Notes: generated from the sequence alone by a model not told the origin. A stretch of 13,840 nucleotides of DNA from an uncultured Oscillibacter sp. (GCF_900544955.1 NZ_UQXD01000055.1:1-13840); one strand, 5' to 3'; positions 1-6,984 are shown, numbered from the stretch's first letter. A program made the numbers and translations.

Positions 1-80
1 CCCGCCAGGAAAGTCAGCAGCATTCCGGCGGCGGCTCCGGCCAGGACCGCCAGGGCGTTGACGATGGTGCCTGTCAGCAT
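1..80 (-). CDS. DUF554 family membrane protein (N-terminal fragment)
   Basis: Only the first 26 codons lie in the window; the gene runs off the left edge. The visible N-terminus (MLTGTIVNALAVLAGAAAG, continuing hydrophobic) matches the characteristic opening of DUF554 membrane proteins (YdfK/YqgA type), which begin with a G-T-I-x-N-A motif leading into a first Gly/Ala-rich helix. The family function is not established. The ATG overlaps the tcdA stop by 7 bases (ATGCTGA, 80-74), and a purine-rich GAGGGA stretch inside the tcdA end could serve as ribosome binding site, so translation is probably coupled to tcdA. The call rests on a short stretch, but the motif is distinctive. Confidence 0.72.
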   Translation of the reverse strand, partial: MLTGTIVNALAVLAGAAAGMLLTFLA

Positions 81-808
81 GATGGTGTTCCCTCTTTCTC
101 GATGAGCTCCCGGACCACGGCGCTGCCCAGCAGCAGCCCCGCCGCGGCGGGGACCCAGGGGTTGCTGGCCGGCACGCTGCGCCGGCCGGGGGGCGGCGCC
201 TCCAGCTGGGCGGCGGGGCGGGGCTCCTCCGGGCTGAAAACCACCCGTTGGTGCAGGATACCCCGGCGGCGCAGCTCCCGGCGCTTCACCCGGGCCAGGG
301 GACAGCCGAAGGTCTGGGAGATGTCCGCCAGGCGCAGCAGGGAGGGGTCCAGCTTGTTGCCGGTGCCCAGGGCCATCACCAGGGGGATGCCCAGGCGCCG
401 GGCGGTCTCCGCCAGGTCCAGCTTGCAGCTCACCAGGTCGATGGCGTCCACGATGTAGTCGTACCGGCAGTCCGGGGGAAAGAAGTCCATTCGGTGGGCG
501 GCGTCGTAGACGGCGTGGCGGGGGTGGAGGACGGCGGCGGGGTTGATGTCCCGGAGGCGGTCCGCCACGGCCTGGGCCTTGGGCAGACCCACGGTGGAGC
601 TCAGGGCCTCCAACTGGCGGTTGATGTTGGAGGCGGAGACGGTGTCCCCGTCCACCAGCGTCAGCTCCCCCACGCCGGAGCGGGCCAGGCATTCCGCCGC
701 GTAGCTGCCCACGCCGCCCAGGCCGAAGAGGATCACGTGGGACGCGGCCAGACGGGCCTGGGCCTCCGGGCCCCAGAGCATCTCATTGCGCAGGAATCGT
801 TCATCCAT
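74..808 (-). CDS. tcdA: tRNA threonylcarbamoyladenosine dehydratase TcdA (ThiF/E1-like)
   Basis: This 244-residue E1-like enzyme is the TcdA/CsdL (YgdL) type, which uses ATP to dehydrate N6-threonylcarbamoyladenosine at position 37 of ANN-decoding tRNAs to the cyclic form (family knowledge). Visible motifs are the nucleotide-binding loop GLGGVGS (29-35), the VDGD strand end (52-55), the NINRQ motif (61-65) that contacts ATP in this superfamily, and DAID (121-124). A C-terminal SNPWVPAAAG stretch corresponds to the family's SGFG-A end. Length is near the E. coli protein (268 aa). The ATG at 808 was chosen because AGGAGG lies 9 bases upstream and the homologous N-terminus begins there; the longer open frame upstream runs through a terminator hairpin. 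It lies directly downstream of the PPIase terminator, so it is probably expressed partly by read-through. It overlaps the DUF554 gene. Confidence 0.92.
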   Translation of the reverse strand: MDERFLRNEMLWGPEAQARLAASHVILFGLGGVGSYAAECLARSGVGELTLVDGDTVSASNINRQLEALSSTVGLPKAQAVADRLRDINPAAVLHPRHAVYDAAHRMDFFPPDCRYDYIVDAIDLVSCKLDLAETARRLGIPLVMALGTGNKLDPSLLRLADISQTFGCPLARVKRRELRRRGILHQRVVFSPEEPRPAAQLEAPPPGRRSVPASNPWVPAAAGLLLGSAVVRELIEKEGTPSC

Positions 809-834
809 GGCGGGGTTCCTCCTAAAACCGCAAA

Positions 835-863
835 GGGGGCCGGCTTTTGAAAAGCCGGCCCCC
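835..863 (-). terminator. Intrinsic terminator between the PPIase gene and tcdA
   Basis: A near-perfect inverted repeat (GGGGGCCGGCTT / AAGCCGGCCCCC, 5-base loop) sits 19 bases past the PPIase stop. Read on the minus strand it is followed by TTTGCGGTTTT, an interrupted U tract, so it probably terminates only partly. The tcdA start codon is just 26 bases beyond the stem, leaving no room for a separate promoter. Confidence 0.75.
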
Positions 864-882
864 ACTGTTATTTGCCGGACGA

Positions 883-2442
883 TCAGCCCACAAACTTCAT
901 GGCGAAGCCGTGCTGCTCGGCGGTGTACTTGCCGGCCAGCTCCGCCACCCAGGCGCTGTACGCCTGGTTTTTCAGGGTGTTGGCCACCTGGGACTGCCAG
1001 AAGGGCAGATCCTCGCCCACGAAGTACATCACGTGGGCGCCGTAGTCGGTCTCCACAATGCCGGTGTCGCCGCTGCGGCGGGCACTGTCGAAGCACCAGT
1101 CGTTGAAGGTCTCCACCATCTGGCCCTGGTAGACGCCGGTGTAGAGACCGCCGTCGTACTTGGAACCGTCGGCGGAGTGCTCCATGGCCAGGGCGGCGAA
1201 GGACGCCTCGGTGGCCTCGCCGGACTGCCACTGGGCCAGGATGTCCTCGGCCTGGGCCAGGGCGTCGGCCTTCAGCTGGGCCTGCTCCGCCTCATAGCCC
1301 TCGTCCTCGGCGGTCAGGGTGCCGGCGGCGGGGGTGAAGAGGATGTGGCGGACGTCGATGGTGGAATAGGTCTCCCGGAAGCGGTCGTGGAACACGGTCA
1401 CACAGTAGTTGCTGCCGCTCTCCAGCACGGCGGTGTCGCCGGCGGTCCGGGCGCTGTCAAACACCCACTCGGTGATGGCGTCGCCGCCGTATGTGCCGGC
1501 GGTCTGCTGGGTGTAGGTGGCCTCGTTGGTCTCGGCCAGCTCGGAGAGGTCCCCGCCGGCCTGATAGGCGGAGAGGATGCTGTCGGCAGTGGCCTTGGCG
1601 GCGTCCAGCGCGGCCTGGGTCTCCTCCTCGGTGGGCTCCACGGTGTTGCCGTCGGCGTCGGTGGTGCTCTGGGCGGCGCCGCGGACGGTGACCACTTCAT
1701 AGCTGGCCTTGTCATAGGTATTGGGGGCCTCTGCGTAGGCGGCCTCCAGCTCCGCGTCGGTGAAGGTCAGGCCGTCCAGATAGGCGCTGGAGTAGGCGCT
1801 GTACTGCAGCATCCGCAGCAGCTGGGAGTTGTAGGCCTTCTCCGTCATGGAGGCGCCCAGGTTGGACTGGAGGTACTTGTCCACAGAGGTGCCGCTGGCT
1901 GCGGCGGCCCGCTCCAGAGAGGCCACGGAGTCCTCATACTGGGCCTGTACCCCGGCGGGGTAGGCGAAGCCCTCGGCCTCGGCGGCGTCCAGGGTGGCCT
2001 GGATGGTGGCCATCTGCTGCAGCGCCTGGTCCAGGAAGTAGTCGTACCAGGAGGTGCCGGCCTCCACGTCCATCATGCCGGCGGTGGTCTCGTCGATGAT
2101 CTGGCCCCGGAGGGATTCGTTGGGGTTCAGGCCCAGATAGCTGACGATGGAGGAGTTCTGCCCCAGGAAGGTCTGATAGACGTTCTGGTAGTAGAAGTTC
2201 ACCTCGGCGGCGGTGTAGTTCTGGCCGTCGATGGTGACGGCGGGCAGGGTTCTGGACAGGATATTGCTGCGCCAGACGAGGGTGACGATGGCAACAACCG
2301 CGAAGAGAACGGCGATGGTGCCGTACAGGATGTTGCTGCGTTTTTCAGCCTTGCGCTGCTGGGCCTCCCGGGCCGTCTTGGGATCGCCCCAGCCGCTGCC
2401 GCCCAGGTCCTGCGGCGTTTGATTTTCTTTCGATGCGCTCAT
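883..2442 (-). CDS. Membrane-anchored peptidyl-prolyl cis-trans isomerase with two parvulin-like modules (PrsA/SurA type)
   Basis: A 519-residue extracytoplasmic foldase. It has a charged cytoplasmic N-terminus (1-38), one membrane anchor (about 39-57), a SurA_N-like helical region (about 65-240), then two rotamase modules. The second (about 361-477) has the classic parvulin pattern: VRHILF at 364-369, a helical insert, SADGSKYDGGL at 423-433 and a FDSARRSGDTGIVET stretch near 451-465. The first (about 249-353) keeps the matching FDSARTAGDTAVLES segment (328-342) but lacks the opening HILF-type strand, so it is probably a degenerate duplicate. There is no lipobox, unlike PrsA, so this is a type II anchor. 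By family it helps fold secreted or wall-associated proteins; the nearby PBP genes are plausible clients, which is inference. The ATG has GAGAGGA upstream and a TATAAT promoter at 2519-2547. Confidence 0.88.
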   Translation of the reverse strand: MSASKENQTPQDLGGSGWGDPKTAREAQQRKAEKRSNILYGTIAVLFAVVAIVTLVWRSNILSRTLPAVTIDGQNYTAAEVNFYYQNVYQTFLGQNSSIVSYLGLNPNESLRGQIIDETTAGMMDVEAGTSWYDYFLDQALQQMATIQATLDAAEAEGFAYPAGVQAQYEDSVASLERAAAASGTSVDKYLQSNLGASMTEKAYNSQLLRMLQYSAYSSAYLDGLTFTDAELEAAYAEAPNTYDKASYEVVTVRGAAQSTTDADGNTVEPTEEETQAALDAAKATADSILSAYQAGGDLSELAETNEATYTQQTAGTYGGDAITEWVFDSARTAGDTAVLESGSNYCVTVFHDRFRETYSTIDVRHILFTPAAGTLTAEDEGYEAEQAQLKADALAQAEDILAQWQSGEATEASFAALAMEHSADGSKYDGGLYTGVYQGQMVETFNDWCFDSARRSGDTGIVETDYGAHVMYFVGEDLPFWQSQVANTLKNQAYSAWVAELAGKYTAEQHGFAMKFVG

Positions 2443-2518
2443 TTGTGTTTCAGTCCTCTCAAATATTCAGATGCGGGGAAGTGCCATGGTCTGCCGACCA
2501 AATTTTACGCACTTGAAC

Positions 2519-2547
2519 ATTATACCGGATTGCGGTCCGTTGTGCAA
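2519..2547 (-). promoter_or_regulatory. Sigma-A-type promoter of the PPIase gene
   Basis: Read on the minus strand: a weak -35 TTGCAC (2547-2542), a 17-base spacer, and a perfect -10 TATAAT (2524-2519). This predicts a leader of about 70 bases before the ATG at 2442. It lies just downstream of the 6S RNA terminator, so the PPIase has its own promoter. Confidence 0.7.
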
Positions 2548-2602
2548 GCGGAAAATCCGAACAATATGTTAATTCACAGACCTGAAATGGACCTGAAAAG
2601 GC

Positions 2603-2635
2603 AAAAAGAGAAGCAGGGCAAGCCCTGCTTCTTTT
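2603..2635 (-). terminator. Intrinsic terminator of the 6S RNA
   Basis: Minus-strand stem AAGCAGGG / CCCTGCTT with a 4-base CTTG loop, followed by CTCTTTTTGCCTTTT. The A-rich opposite flank also gives a shorter T tract on the plus strand, so it may work both ways, but nothing on the plus strand ends here. Confidence 0.85.
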
Positions 2636-2639
2636 CAAA

Positions 2640-2838
2640 CGTACCCCGCGGCGGCCGTGTAAGCCCCGTTATAACCTGCACCTTTACGGACAGGTGGGTT
2701 GCCTCCAGCCCGCTTCATCGCTTCCAACATCCAGCCGCAGACAGCAGCCGGGAGGCCTGCGAACCACGGACTGATCCGGCATCCCGTATAACGAAATGTG
2801 GGTTAAAAAAAGGCCTATCACGCACCCCGCAGGGTATG
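2640..2838 (-). ncRNA. ssrS: Probable 6S RNA
   Basis: A roughly 199-base RNA is predicted from structure. The ends pair perfectly (TACCCTGCGG near 2836-2827 with CCGCGGGGTA near 2651-2642). Further weaker pairing follows (CGTG/CACG, AGGCC/GGCTT), then a large open central region. Beyond it is a long apical arm (GTGGTT..GCCTCC near 2758-2740 with GGAGGC-AACCCAC near 2710-2698). The 3' strand (CACCT..AGGTGCAGGTTATAACGGGGCTTACACGGCCGCCG) resembles the 3' half of E. coli 6S RNA. One long hairpin with a central bubble mimicking open promoter DNA is the 6S hallmark; it binds housekeeping RNA polymerase. It ends at a strong terminator. No good promoter is visible directly upstream, so it may be processed from a transcript starting ahead of the DUF1292 gene, whose stop is about 25 bases away. 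A covariance-model search is decisive. Confidence 0.8.
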
Positions 2839-2861
2839 TTTTCCGAAAGTGGTCCGGCGGA

Positions 2862-3158
2862 TTACTCCTCCTCGCCGTCCTCCTCGCTGAACAGCGCCTC
2901 CACAAAGAGGTCGTACACCGCGTTCAGCTCCTCCTCGGAGTCCAGGGTGGAGAGCAGGTCCTCGCCGTCCTCGTGGATGACCTTCAAAATCACCAGGCCG
3001 GTCTCCTCGCCGTTGACCTCCTCGCCCTCGGTCTCGGCGGGGAAGAAGGCCTGATACATCTGGCCGTTGTATTCCAGGGCGTCCACGAACTCCAGGACGA
3101 TCTCTGTGCCGTCCTCATCGGTGACGGTAATAAAGGTGGGGCCAAAGTCCTCGCTCAT
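2862..3158 (-). CDS. DUF1292 family small acidic protein
   Basis: A 98-residue, strongly acidic protein with no signal or membrane segment. Its pattern is that of DUF1292 (YrzB-like) proteins of Firmicutes: an opening ITVTDEDGTEIVLEFVDALE (10-29), YQAFFPAE near 35-42, VILKV (56-60), and an acidic EELNAVYDLFVE end. The biochemical role of the family is unknown. In many Firmicutes it sits near ruvX and alaS, which are absent here. The ATG at 3158 has AAGGAGG 7 bases upstream; an upstream in-frame extension has no such site and would overlap the promoter at 3190-3218. The probable 6S RNA gene follows 24 bases after the stop, suggesting a shared transcript. Confidence 0.88.
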   Translation of the reverse strand: MSEDFGPTFITVTDEDGTEIVLEFVDALEYNGQMYQAFFPAETEGEEVNGEETGLVILKVIHEDGEDLLSTLDSEEELNAVYDLFVEALFSEEDGEEE

Positions 3159-3189
3159 GAAACGGTCCTCCTTCTTCTTGGTTGCCCTT

Positions 3190-3218
3190 ATTGTACCCGA
3201 ATTCCCGACGGATTGCAA
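3190..3218 (-). promoter_or_regulatory. Promoter of the DUF1292 gene (and possibly the 6S RNA)
   Basis: On the minus strand, -35 TTGCAA (3218-3213), exactly 17 bases of spacer, then -10 TACAAT (3195-3190). The predicted start is about 25 bases before the ATG, just ahead of the AAGGAGG site. Confidence 0.72.
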
Positions 3219-3329
3219 GGGAGAAAGAGATGGAAAAGCGGCAAAGTTCGGCGGCTGGACGGAAGCAATCCCCGGACAAATTGAAAAAATTCTGTAAAAT
3301 CAGGAACTTTTTTTCGGAAAAATACGACA

Positions 3330-3358
3330 TTTTCAATGTTGACAGAGGATGGTACAAT
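3330..3358 (+). promoter_or_regulatory. Extended -10 promoter of the class A PBP gene
   Basis: -35 TTTTCA (3330-3335), a 17-base spacer and -10 TACAAT (3353-3358) preceded by TGG, an extended -10. The preceding 40 bases are rich in A and T runs, like an UP element. The predicted leader of about 88 bases contains a small TTCCGC-AGG-GCGGAA hairpin (3385-3399). Because the promoter covers 3330-3358, the longest open frame (from 3336) cannot be the real start. Confidence 0.72.
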
Positions 3359-3452
3359 GGTAAGTATTATGGCGTATTGTGAGTTTCCGCAGGGCGGAAG
3401 GCCGCCGCGGAGTTCTGCCAAATCTATTGAAACGCAAGGAGGTGCCACCGCG

Positions 3453-6080
3453 TTGGAGCACGAAAGAAAACGGGCGGAGCAGGCATCCCGGCATCGGGAA
3501 CCCCGGAGAGGAAAGGGCGCCGGCGGGATCGTCAAGCGGATCTTCTTCATCCTGGGCACGCTGGTGCTGGTGGGCTGCTGCACCGGAGCCATGGTGGTTG
3601 GAATCTTCATGAAGTATGTGGACACCACCCTGGCCCCCACGCTACAGGTGCGGGCGGAGGAGTACAACATGAAGCTCAGCTCGGTCGTCTACTACCACGA
3701 CGACCAAGTGGCGGAGAACGACGGCTGGGTGGAGTACCAGAACATCTACGGCCTGGAAAACCGCATCTGGGCGGACTATGCCCAGATGCCGGACGCCCTG
3801 TGGCAGGCCGCTGTGGCCATCGAGGACCAGCGGTTCTTTGAGCACAAGGGCGTGGACTGGATGCGCACCGCCCACGCCACGGTGAACATGTTCACCGGGA
3901 GCCAGGACACCTTCGGCGGGTCCACCATCACCCAGCAACTGCTCAAGAACATGACCGGCGACAACAAGGGCACCGTCAACCGCAAGGTGCGGGAGATTTT
4001 CCGGGCCCTGGAGTTTGAGAAGAACTACACCAAGCAGGAGATTCTGGAGCTGTATCTGAATCACATCGCCCTGGGCAAGGGGTGCTACGGCGTGCAGACG
4101 GCGGCGGAGTACTACTTTGGCAAGGACGTGTCCGAGCTGTCTGTGGCGGAGTGCGCCAGCCTCATCGCCATCACCAACAACCCCTCCCTCTATGGGCCCA
4201 TGTCCACGGTGGTGGTCACCAACCCGGAGACCGGCGTGCAGAAGACCGCCCGGCAGTTGAACAAGCAGCGCCAGGAGACCATTCTCAACGAGATGTGGAA
4301 GCAGGGCTATATCAAGACCGAGGAGGCCTACCGGGCGGCGGTGGCGGAGGAGCTGCACTTCACCGACGGCGCCACCACCGCGGAGGATCTGGTGGCCGCG
4401 GCGGAGGCCGCCAGCGGCGGCGAGAACCGGGTGAACTCCTGGTTTGTGGAGCAGGTGTTCAAGGACGTGACCAGCGACCTGTCCAAGAAGCTGGAGATTT
4501 CCGAGGACGCCGCCCGGTCCCTGCTCTACAACGGCGGCTACCATATCTACACCACCCTGGACCCCAAGATCCAGGAGATCGCCGAGTCGGTCTATGAGGA
4601 CCGCAGCAATCTGGACATCACCTCCCGGAAGGGACAGAAAATTCAGTCCGGCATCACCATTGTGGAGCCCTCCACCGGCGACATCGTGGCCATGGTGGGC
4701 GCCATCGGGCCCAAGGAGGGCAACCTCCTGTGGAACTACGCCGTGGGCAAGCGGCAGGTGGGCTCCTCCATGAAGCCCCTGACGGCCTACGCCCCCGCCA
4801 TCGACGCCGGGGTCATCACCCCCGGCACCACCTTTGACAACTACCCCGTCCGGCTGCTGAACGGCAGCCCCTGGCCCAAGAACTCCCCCAACACCTACAC
4901 CGGCTTCACCACGGTGGCCGAGGGCATCAAGCGCTCCATCAACACCATCGCCGTCCAGTCGCTGGAGTCGGTGGGGGTGACGGAGGCCTTCGCCTTCGCC
5001 ACGGAGAAGCTGAACCTCTCCCTGGTGGCGGACGACATGAACCTCTCCGCCCTGGGCCTGGGCGGCCTGACCTACGGGTTGAGCACCGTGGAGATGGCGG
5101 CGGCCTACGCCGCCTTTGCCAACCAGGGGGTTTACTACCAGCCCCGGATGTACGTGCGGGTGACCAATGCCAACGGCGACACCGTGCTGGAGAACGAGGG
5201 CAACAGCCACGTGGCCATGAAGGAGACCACCGCCTACCTCATGACCCGGATGCTCCAGACCGCCGCCACCTCCGGCACCGGCGCCTCCGCCAACTTCGGC
5301 GGCATGGCCATCGCCGGCAAGACCGGCACCACCAGCGAGAACTACGACCGGTACTTTGTGGGCTACACCCCCTATTACAGCGCCGCGGTGTGGACGGGCT
5401 ATGACAAAAACGAGAAGATCGTGGCCAGCGGCAACCCCGCCATCACCCTGTGGAAAAAGGTAATGCAGAAGATCCATGAGGACCTGCCGGAGAAGTCCTT
5501 CACCAAGCCCGCCAGCGGGCTGGAGACGGTGACGCTCTGCGCGGACAGCGGCCTGCTGTGCACCGACGCCTGCCACGCCGACGTCCGGGGCGACCGGGGG
5601 GTGCAGGTGACGGTGGCCGCCGGCACGGCGCCTACGGAGGCGTGCAACCTCCACGCCATGCGGGATTACTGCACCGAGGGCCAGTGCCTGGCCGGGCCGT
5701 TCTGCCCGCCGGAGTCCGTGGTGCAGAAGGGCTTCCTGGACTACACCCGGGAGGACTACGGCCCCAACATCGTGGCGGAGGACAATGCCTATCTGATCTC
5801 CACCCTGGAAAAGGCCCAGGCGGAGGGCACCGGCTGTCCCGCCCACACCACGGCCCCGCCGGAGGTGGACCCGGAGGACCCGGAGGGCGGCAACTCCATG
5901 ACCCCGGAGCTGGACCCCAGCGACCCCAACTACCAGCCCCCGGCCCCGCCGTCGGATAACGGCGGCAGCGGCGAGGGCGGCACCCCGGCTCCCCAGCCCA
6001 GTGAGCCCCAGGAACCGGACCCCGGCACCACCGGGGGCGGCGACTGGTGGAATGAGCTGTGGCAGGGAAACGGCACCTGA
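3453..6080 (+). CDS. Class A penicillin-binding protein (PBP1A family, bifunctional transglycosylase/transpeptidase)
   Basis: An 875-residue bifunctional peptidoglycan synthase. It has a basic cytoplasmic tail, a membrane anchor (about 30-52), and a GT51 glycosyltransferase domain (about 100-290) with catalytic Glu124 in EDQRFF, GGSTITQQ (155-162) and the second Glu181 in RKVRE. A transpeptidase domain (about 415-690) follows with S438-S-M-K441, S495-I-N497 and K623-T-G. It polymerises lipid II and cross-links the strands outside the membrane. The start is TTG at 3453, preceded by a perfect AAGGAGGTG (3436-3444); an ATG-led upstream extension is in frame but overlaps the promoter. After the transpeptidase domain come eight cysteines (696-795), then a tail rich in Pro, Asp, Glu and Gly (about 800-875). 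Such tails are common in the family, but the cysteine cluster is less usual. The gene is transcribed alone and ends at a strong terminator. Confidence 0.96.
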   Translation: MEHERKRAEQASRHREPRRGKGAGGIVKRIFFILGTLVLVGCCTGAMVVGIFMKYVDTTLAPTLQVRAEEYNMKLSSVVYYHDDQVAENDGWVEYQNIYGLENRIWADYAQMPDALWQAAVAIEDQRFFEHKGVDWMRTAHATVNMFTGSQDTFGGSTITQQLLKNMTGDNKGTVNRKVREIFRALEFEKNYTKQEILELYLNHIALGKGCYGVQTAAEYYFGKDVSELSVAECASLIAITNNPSLYGPMSTVVVTNPETGVQKTARQLNKQRQETILNEMWKQGYIKTEEAYRAAVAEELHFTDGATTAEDLVAAAEAASGGENRVNSWFVEQVFKDVTSDLSKKLEISEDAARSLLYNGGYHIYTTLDPKIQEIAESVYEDRSNLDITSRKGQKIQSGITIVEPSTGDIVAMVGAIGPKEGNLLWNYAVGKRQVGSSMKPLTAYAPAIDAGVITPGTTFDNYPVRLLNGSPWPKNSPNTYTGFTTVAEGIKRSINTIAVQSLESVGVTEAFAFATEKLNLSLVADDMNLSALGLGGLTYGLSTVEMAAAYAAFANQGVYYQPRMYVRVTNANGDTVLENEGNSHVAMKETTAYLMTRMLQTAATSGTGASANFGGMAIAGKTGTTSENYDRYFVGYTPYYSAAVWTGYDKNEKIVASGNPAITLWKKVMQKIHEDLPEKSFTKPASGLETVTLCADSGLLCTDACHADVRGDRGVQVTVAAGTAPTEACNLHAMRDYCTEGQCLAGPFCPPESVVQKGFLDYTREDYGPNIVAEDNAYLISTLEKAQAEGTGCPAHTTAPPEVDPEDPEGGNSMTPELDPSDPNYQPPAPPSDNGGSGEGGTPAPQPSEPQEPDPGTTGGGDWWNELWQGNGT

Positions 6081-6086
6081 GCGAAC

Positions 6087-6124
6087 AAAGAGGAAGCACC
6101 CCAACCGGGGTGCTTCCTCTTTTT
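6087..6124 (+). terminator. Intrinsic terminator of the class A PBP gene
   Basis: AAGAGGAAGCACCCC, loop AACC, GGGGTGCTTCCTCTT, then TTT. A 15-base-pair stem with a T tract, 7 bases after the stop codon. Confidence 0.93.
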
Positions 6125-6262
6125 GGATGGGACGCGGCGGGGGCGCTGCTGCAAAGGGCGGGTTCCCGGGCGGCCCTTCGGCAGGAGGCACAGTCCTCCG
6201 GAGGACCGCCGGCGGGCGCCCTGCGCCTTGGGGCGTCCGCTGGGGAGGCTGCGCCTGCCGCC

Positions 6263-6292
6263 TTGACGGCGGCGGGGCGGAGGTGCTATGCT
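6263..6292 (+). promoter_or_regulatory. Candidate promoter of yqeC
   Basis: -35 TTGACG (6263-6268), an 18-base spacer and an extended -10 TGCTATGCT (core 6287-6292). The -35 lies in the loop of a GCCGCC/GGCGGC repeat (6257-6273). A start near 6299 would leave about 20 bases before the ATG. The region is very GC-rich, so chance matches are less likely. Confidence 0.5.
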
Positions 6293-6318
6293 GGGAAAAA
6301 CGGAAAGGGGGCGGCGGA

Positions 6319-6984
6319 ATGGAGCTGGCGGAGCTGCTGGGCATCCGGCCCGGCGTCACGGCGGTGATCGGCGGCGGGGGAAAGACCACGCTGCTGCGGG
6401 CCCTGGGGGTGGGCCTGGCGCCGCTGCACCGGGTGCTGCTGTGCACCACCACGAAGATGTACCCTGTTCCCGGCCTGCCGCTGGCCCGGGACCTTGCGGA
6501 GCTGGACCGGCTCCGGGCGGCGTGCCCCCTGGTGTGCGGAGGCCGGGAGCTCCCCGGCACCGGGAAGCTGGGGCCGCTGGAGATTCCTCTGGCGGCGTTG
6601 GAGGAGCGGTTCGACTATGTGCTGGTGGAGGCGGACGGCGCCGCCGGGCGTCCCGCCAAGGCCCACGCCCCCCACGAGCCGGTGATTCCGCCGGGGGCCT
6701 GGCGGGTGTGCGTGGTGGGGGCCTCCGGGTTTGGCCGTCCCATCCGGGAGGCGGCCCACCGGCCGGAGCGGTACGCCATCCTGGCGGGGGTCCGGGAGAC
6801 GGACCCCGTCACGCCGGAGACCGCGGCGGCGGTGCTGGGAGGGGAGGCCCTCCACGATGTATTTTATGTCAACCAAGTGGAGACGGCGGTGGAGGCGGCC
6901 GCGGCCCGGGACCTGGCGCGGCGGCTGGGGGGGAGCGGGGCGGCGGGAAGTCTGCGCCTGGGCCGGTTTTTCCCCCTTCCGTAA
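6319..6984 (+). CDS. yqeC: Selenium-dependent hydroxylase accessory protein YqeC
   Basis: A 221-residue protein with a P-loop-like GGGGKTT near the N-terminus (18-24), then CTTTKMYP (about 47-54), LVEADGAAGRPAKAHAPHEP (about 103-122) and a FYVNQVE stretch near the end. These are hallmarks of the YqeC family, linked by phylogenetic profile to selenium-dependent molybdenum hydroxylases (labile selenium cofactor, with YqeB, SelD and MocA-like proteins). The exact reaction is unknown; nucleotide binding is expected from the P-loop. The ATG at 6319 follows GGGGGCGGCGG, an imperfect ribosome binding site. The open frame extends upstream only as a shadow over the PBP gene. None of the usual partners is in the window: it lies between a terminated PBP gene and a convergent reductase gene. 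Confidence 0.88.
   Translation: MELAELLGIRPGVTAVIGGGGKTTLLRALGVGLAPLHRVLLCTTTKMYPVPGLPLARDLAELDRLRAACPLVCGGRELPGTGKLGPLEIPLAALEERFDYVLVEADGAAGRPAKAHAPHEPVIPPGAWRVCVVGASGFGRPIREAAHRPERYAILAGVRETDPVTPETAAAVLGGEALHDVFYVNQVETAVEAAAARDLARRLGGSGAAGSLRLGRFFPLP

Noticed and set aside
2640..2838. RNase P RNA, tmRNA or SRP RNA as alternatives for the structured RNA
   Set aside because: None of their hallmark motifs is present (no GAGGAAAGUCC-type P RNA core, no tRNA-like end, no SRP GGAAG/GCAG tip). The single long hairpin with central bubble fits 6S.
847..3054. Long plus-strand open frame (735 codons)
   Set aside because: It lies antisense to the PPIase gene, the 6S RNA and the DUF1292 gene, and its Gly/Val/Leu/His-rich composition is the usual shadow of a GC-rich gene. 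It has no ribosome binding site.
3431..3455. T-box-like motif (AAGGAGGTGCCACCGCG) ahead of the PBP gene
   Set aside because: It resembles the antiterminator consensus by chance, since AAGGAGGTG is the ribosome binding site. The leader is only about 88 bases, has no specifier stem or terminator, and the gene is not an aminoacyl-tRNA or amino acid gene.
3642..6560. Long minus-strand open frame (972 codons) opposite the class A PBP
   Set aside because: Shadow of the PBP codon bias: the translation is Gly/His/Val-rich and domain-free, and it crosses the PBP terminator and the yqeC start.
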